Shown piece by piece: positions 5,541 to 5,541 of a stretch of 5,541 bases of DNA. Below the pieces are notes generated by a model. It worked only from the letters and a program-made list of their open reading frames with translations. It made no database searches and was not told the DNA's origin. Each line of letters begins with the position of its first letter. Position 1 is the stretch's first letter. The DNA is from Patescibacteria group bacterium (lineage in GTDB: Bacteria; Patescibacteriota; Gracilibacteria; UM-FILTER-43-11). Position numbers and translations under genes: made by a program. The DNA lies in NCBI GenBank assembly GCA_018814945.1, contig JAHIYT010000067.1, forward strand, positions 1 to 5,541, read 5' to 3'.

Positions 5541-5541
5541 T

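Noticed and set aside
1..5541. Alternative genetic code with TGA as glycine (Gracilibacteria/Absconditabacteria)
   Set aside because: Every gene is intact under the standard code, glycines use GGN, and no coding frame is interrupted by TGA. The absence of TGA among the seven stops is a small sample.

Overview
The window is AT-rich bacterial DNA that most resembles a candidate phyla radiation (Patescibacteria) genome, possibly of the Peregrinibacteria/Gracilibacteria type. This placement is an inference from three things: a large secreted protein with cysteine-bearing S-layer homology (SLH) repeats, a PyrK whose FAD-site sequence looks archaeal-like, and gene starts that mostly lack a Shine-Dalgarno sequence. 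All visible stop codons are TAA or TAG. No long frame is interrupted by TGA, so nothing suggests that TGA is read as glycine.

Layout. Positions 2-370 (+) hold the C-terminal end of a CPA2-type cation:proton antiporter. It is followed by a bidirectional terminator that it shares with a 19-codon Gly/Cys-rich gene on the minus strand (418-477), which has its own promoter-like -10 box. An unrecognised 103-residue protein (555-866, +) runs into the stop codon of pyrK. A pyrD-pyrK pair (minus, 2701 to 863) encodes a class 1B dihydroorotate dehydrogenase and its electron-transfer subunit, which act together in pyrimidine synthesis. The two genes are separated by an AT-rich repeat with long inverted arms. 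A divergent gene (2818-3108, +) encodes an unrecognised 96-residue protein. It is driven by two nested sigma-70-type promoters, and an intrinsic terminator lies inside its last codons. The right 2.36 kb (minus) is one open frame that continues past the window edge: SLH repeats, an acidic linker, a glycine/proline linker, a GH18-like TIM barrel, an M23 metallopeptidase and a C-terminal beta domain.

No multi-gene defence or mobile system is visible. The items most worth a second look are the 96-residue gene whose mRNA probably ends before its stop codon (the layout of tmRNA-controlled genes such as arfA and brfA), the 19-residue Cys/Gly peptide gene, a terminator-like hairpin in the pyrD leader, and the SLH/TIM-barrel/M23 fusion. 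The gaps at 3109-3179, 2702-2817 and 1673-1759 are all short. The first shows no clear element; the other two are described in the feature entries.
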